Shown here: piece by piece, positions 60,785 to 64,000 of the stretch | Numbering within the stretch: position 1 is the first letter of the stretch | How the letters are laid out: every line of letters begins with the position of its first letter | NCBI RefSeq assembly: GCF_900324465.2 | Contig: NC_046616.1 | Location: 20,207,095-20,271,094, forward strand | Direction of reading: 5' to 3' | Source of the DNA: Anabas testudineus | Lineage: Eukaryota; Chordata; Actinopteri; Anabantiformes; Anabantidae | DNA length: 64,000 nt | Translations under genes and position numbers: made by a program | Notes under the pieces: generated by a model | Databases searched by the model: none | What the model was told of the DNA's origin: nothing | Seen by the model: the letters and a program-made list of their open reading frames with translations, nothing else

Positions 60785-63700
60785 TCATTTTCTTGTGTGT
60801 CCATCATTCAGTGTACACCTGACACAAATGTAGTCCTCCTTCTCTGCCATCTCGGGCGTAACTCCAACACAGGCTTGGTGAAACCACTGGTTACAGCTGC
60901 CGTCACACTGGACCCAGTCCACCTGCCGGCACACACACCATGGTTTAACATTGTTATTCCTGCTACCCGAGGGGAACAGAACATGATATGAACGTGTTAG
61001 CTAACGATTCCTTATTTCTCATTGATTGAGAGCTGTGTTTATGTGCATCTGGTGAACATAAGAATTGCAGATTTGGGAGTAAATTTTCTGTGGGTTTGTC
61101 ACAACGAGCGTTACCTTTTCATATACAAGACTTCAACTTTCACATAAAATGCTATTTTAAACCTTTTTTTTCAATATGACAATATGTGTGCTAAGTGCTT
61201 TCCCAGACCTGCAGATAGTGTATACTGTAATGCACAGTAGAAATATGCAGATATATCAACTTGATCTAATTATCTCAGCCTGCTGAAACATTATTTAAGC
61301 TTCAGATAACCTGATCCTGAGAATGCTGAGTGCTGCTCTTCAAATATCACTGCAGTCATTCAGTCAGATCTACAGAACTGTTGAGTACATCACCACCTCC
61401 TGCATCACCAGCATAACTTTCATGATATTCAAAGAAACTTTAACAGAGTAAAATCCAGAGCTGCAAAAATCTTCCTATACTGCTAAGTTCACTTTTCTAA
61501 ATGACACTTTTGATGCACATATGTATTTACAGTACCTGGTATCACCTTAAAGTGGAAGGTACACTGTCCTTGACAATTGATAAACTGCATTTCAGAGATT
61601 CTACTGTCGCCTCACAGTGTTTTTTCCTCACCTCGTCTCCCTCTGGCTGCTGACACCTCTCTGCTGGACACACAGCAATTTCCTCCTCTGAATCATCAGA
61701 CTGGGAGAAATCGGAGCGCGGGGAGGATGAGGTTGAGGTCGGCCGGCGCTGCAGGTTCTTTTTATTCATCTTCTGTCTTTTGTGAGAGGGCTTCTTGTTC
61801 TTCACCCTGCGCTCTGCATCTAAACCTTCTGTCTCCAGGCGCCGCTTTGCCTTCTTTTCTGAGGTGGTGATGCCATCCTAAAAATAAAAAACAAAATGAA
61901 AACTGATACTGAGGCCCTTATGATGTGTATTGTTAACCAAGTTCTTATTGGTAGGTACCTGGTCAGCTGGCAGATTTATTCCCTGAGAGTTAAACTGCAT
62001 TTGTTTGTCACAGTCTGTGTTTGTGTGCCAGCTGCTGGTTCTGTCCAATAAAACATGGTATAGACTCTGGACCTCTGGCAGAGACACCTGCAGTAGAAGC
62101 CCCTCCACTATCAACTCATCCAGATCCCAACTCAGGCCTGTCACACACAAAAAATACCCAGAATATAAATAATACTGTAAAATGAATGACTGACCATAAC
62201 TCAGGTTTACTTATGATGGAGAGTCACTGACCCTGCAGCGGTATGCATCTCTGCTCCGTGTAGAAGACAGTCTGGGTATGGCTGGTTCTGCTCCACTCTG
62301 GAGTCAAACAGGGAGCCTGTATCAAAACAAAAATTCCAAATTATTTGCAAACAAAACATTTTCAGTGAGCTGATAGAAAAAGTGAAACAAGCAGATGAGT
62401 GACCTGATTGTTGTTGTGAGCGTCATCACTGTCTGAGACACAGCAGGTTAGGGTGGGAGGAGTTCCTGGTCTCTCTTCTAGTTCTGGGAGGTTACATGAT
62501 TGTGAAATCTGCTGCGCTCGCTGCTGCCAGTTAATTGTTCTCTCAACAAGATAGTGAAGTGCGTCCCCCTCTGGCAGGCGCACCCCTATGTGCCGCAGGG
62601 ACGTTAGCAGAGAGAGGGCTTTGTTCAAGGGGGGTTTTTCTGATCGGTGGCACTGCGGACAGAGCCACGGCCGCGTTTCGCAGGAATCTGACAGGTCTTT
62701 GACACACACGCTGTGGAAGGCATCCCTGCAGAGTTCACACTGCAGCATCGCCCCCATGGGGGCTTTCTGACAGACACACACTTTTAGGTTCATGCAGTCT
62801 GCTGTGGGAAGGAGCTTTGACTCATTTGCTGCCCTGAGATTAGAGAAAGCCTCCATCTCCCTCACACGCAGCTCCTCCAGAGTTGCCATCTGATTAATAA
62901 AATAGAGTCAGAGAAAGAAAGAAAGTCAGTTACTGAAAGTTAAGCAAACCTAATTTATAATAATGTCCTTTATATAGTCATGTATAGTCTAATTACTACA
63001 CTTACTGCAGAGGTAGAATCCTTGGTCTCTGAAAGAGCTTTTTCCACATCACTAAGAGTGTTGAGCCTTGGTGTTTTCTTCTTGTTACTTTTAAGAGATT
63101 CTTTTCCTTTCTTGACCTTCCTCTTTGGAGAACCTGCATTTCCGACTTCACATCTTGGGCAAAGGACCTGTGATGAACAAAATAACTGAGGCTGTTGCAC
63201 AGGCAGTGGTACATTTTATGCAATAACTTTAGATACTAGTTACTTTTTAGAATCTGATTCATAATACAAATGACAGTATAATTATACGACTATTGATCTC
63301 TGGTATGAAATTCACGAACCACTCAGTGGAATTCAAATAATAAATAAAAATTACCATTTGAGTATTTCTAGACTGTGGCAGTCCCACCTTTACTTAAAAA
63401 GTTTGAGGACCTCTTTCACCAATGCCAACAGGCCAGTGACTAGTGGCTCTTGTTTCTTCTTTACTGAATGTGCGAGCCAGTTCTTGTTTTTTACCAGGGG
63501 CTTAATTATTTATTAATTAATTATTAATGTAATAATTTTCATTTTTAATTTGTGGGATTTTTACCTCCAGTAATGTTACAGTTGAATCTTTGTGAAGGAA
63601 AGTTGTAGCTGCAGATTCTTTCCATTCTTGCACTTCAGCCATTAGAGACTCCAGCTTGTCTAAAGGCTCCAGGTGGACTTGGATGGCTTGGCCCCGTAGC

Positions 63701-64000
63701 ACCATGTCAGAGAGGCTGTCCACCATCAGTACTGAACCACTGGCCTGAAATAAGTAGATTATTCCAGCGTTTCAATGACAAACCTTCATACACACAGAAT
63801 AACACTGATAATACCCCCCACAGTCATGACCCCACAGACATGTAAAATGAAGTGTGTCCTAACCTGAAGCTCCTCAGCTTCTTGAAGCCATTCTTGGGCC
63901 TTCCTGATGGTGTCTTTCAGGAGCAAGCAGTTTGGGAGGTAAGCGGGGATGCCAGACGTCTTGTCAGCAACAGCTCTAAGAGTCTCTATGGAGTGTGGTG
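60785..64000 (-). CDS. kdm5b: Lysine demethylase 5B (JARID1B), C-terminal part only
   Basis: The visible exons are 64000-63864 (partial), 63744-63565, 63167-63006, 62889-62404, 62316-62232, 62137-61959, 61877-61632 and 60922-60785, about 536 residues in frame to the stop. The part present includes the helical PLU-1-like region ([17 protein letters not shown]), PHD2 ([20 protein letters not shown], then [14 protein letters not shown]), the [11 protein letters not shown] to [20 protein letters not shown] block, a basic disordered stretch with DDSEEE, and PHD3 ([21 protein letters not shown]) near the end, which in KDM5B reads H3K4me3. The catalytic JmjC and ARID domains lie beyond the right edge. 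KDM5 enzymes remove H3K4 di- and trimethylation. SCIPL-like and [13 protein letters not shown] blocks favour KDM5B over 5A and 5C. No damage is seen. Confidence 0.95.

Overview
The window is vertebrate nuclear DNA, almost certainly from a percomorph-type teleost fish. The protein-coding genes are split by short introns with GT/AG ends. There are many (CA)n, (TA)n and (TCTA)n microsatellites. Two interspersed copies carry the 3' tail common in spiny-rayed fishes, which ends in AATAAAATTGAATTGAATT-type repeats. No prokaryotic, viral or CRISPR-like material was seen. I rebuilt every gene by joining exons by eye at splice sites; all junctions given keep the reading frame.

Layout from left to right: (1) a two-exon gene for a KPWE-motif protein resembling the peroxin PEX39/C6orf226 (minus strand, 424-1649). 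(2) A nine-exon gene for a compact MTCL2/SOGA1-type coiled-coil protein (minus, 3129-12761). (3) osbpl2, an oxysterol-binding-protein-related protein (plus, 14882-20830). (4) adrm1, the proteasomal ubiquitin receptor Rpn13 (plus, 24905-30051). (5) cables2, a cyclin-box CDK-associated protein (minus, 31925-37750). (6) xkr7, an XK-related multipass membrane protein (minus, 42126-46364). (7) A Rap1A-like small GTPase (minus, 50274-52395, with a probable non-coding first exon near 56.3 kb). (8) The 3' part of kdm5b, an H3K4 demethylase (minus, 60785 to beyond the right edge).

The genes are not an operon or a pathway; they are neighbours by ancestry. osbpl2-adrm1-cables2 is the order known from human 20q13.33. 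XKR7 and MTCL2 are also on human chromosome 20, whereas RAP1A and KDM5B are on human chromosome 1 and C6orf226 is on chromosome 6. The block is therefore a teleost mixture of ancient linkage groups.

Between the genes lie plain DNA-transposon fossils: a hAT-type MITE, a Tc1-like short element and a Tc1 transposase relic. There are also L2/SINE-like tails, microsatellites and promoters carrying CCAAT boxes. I did not find a wholly new biological system. The items most worth checking are the shortened MTCL2-type protein, the PEX39-like protein with an extra N-terminal half, an osbpl2 splice acceptor built from a TG microsatellite, the evenly spaced CCAAT boxes upstream of cables2, and a possible poison exon in the MTCL2-type gene.
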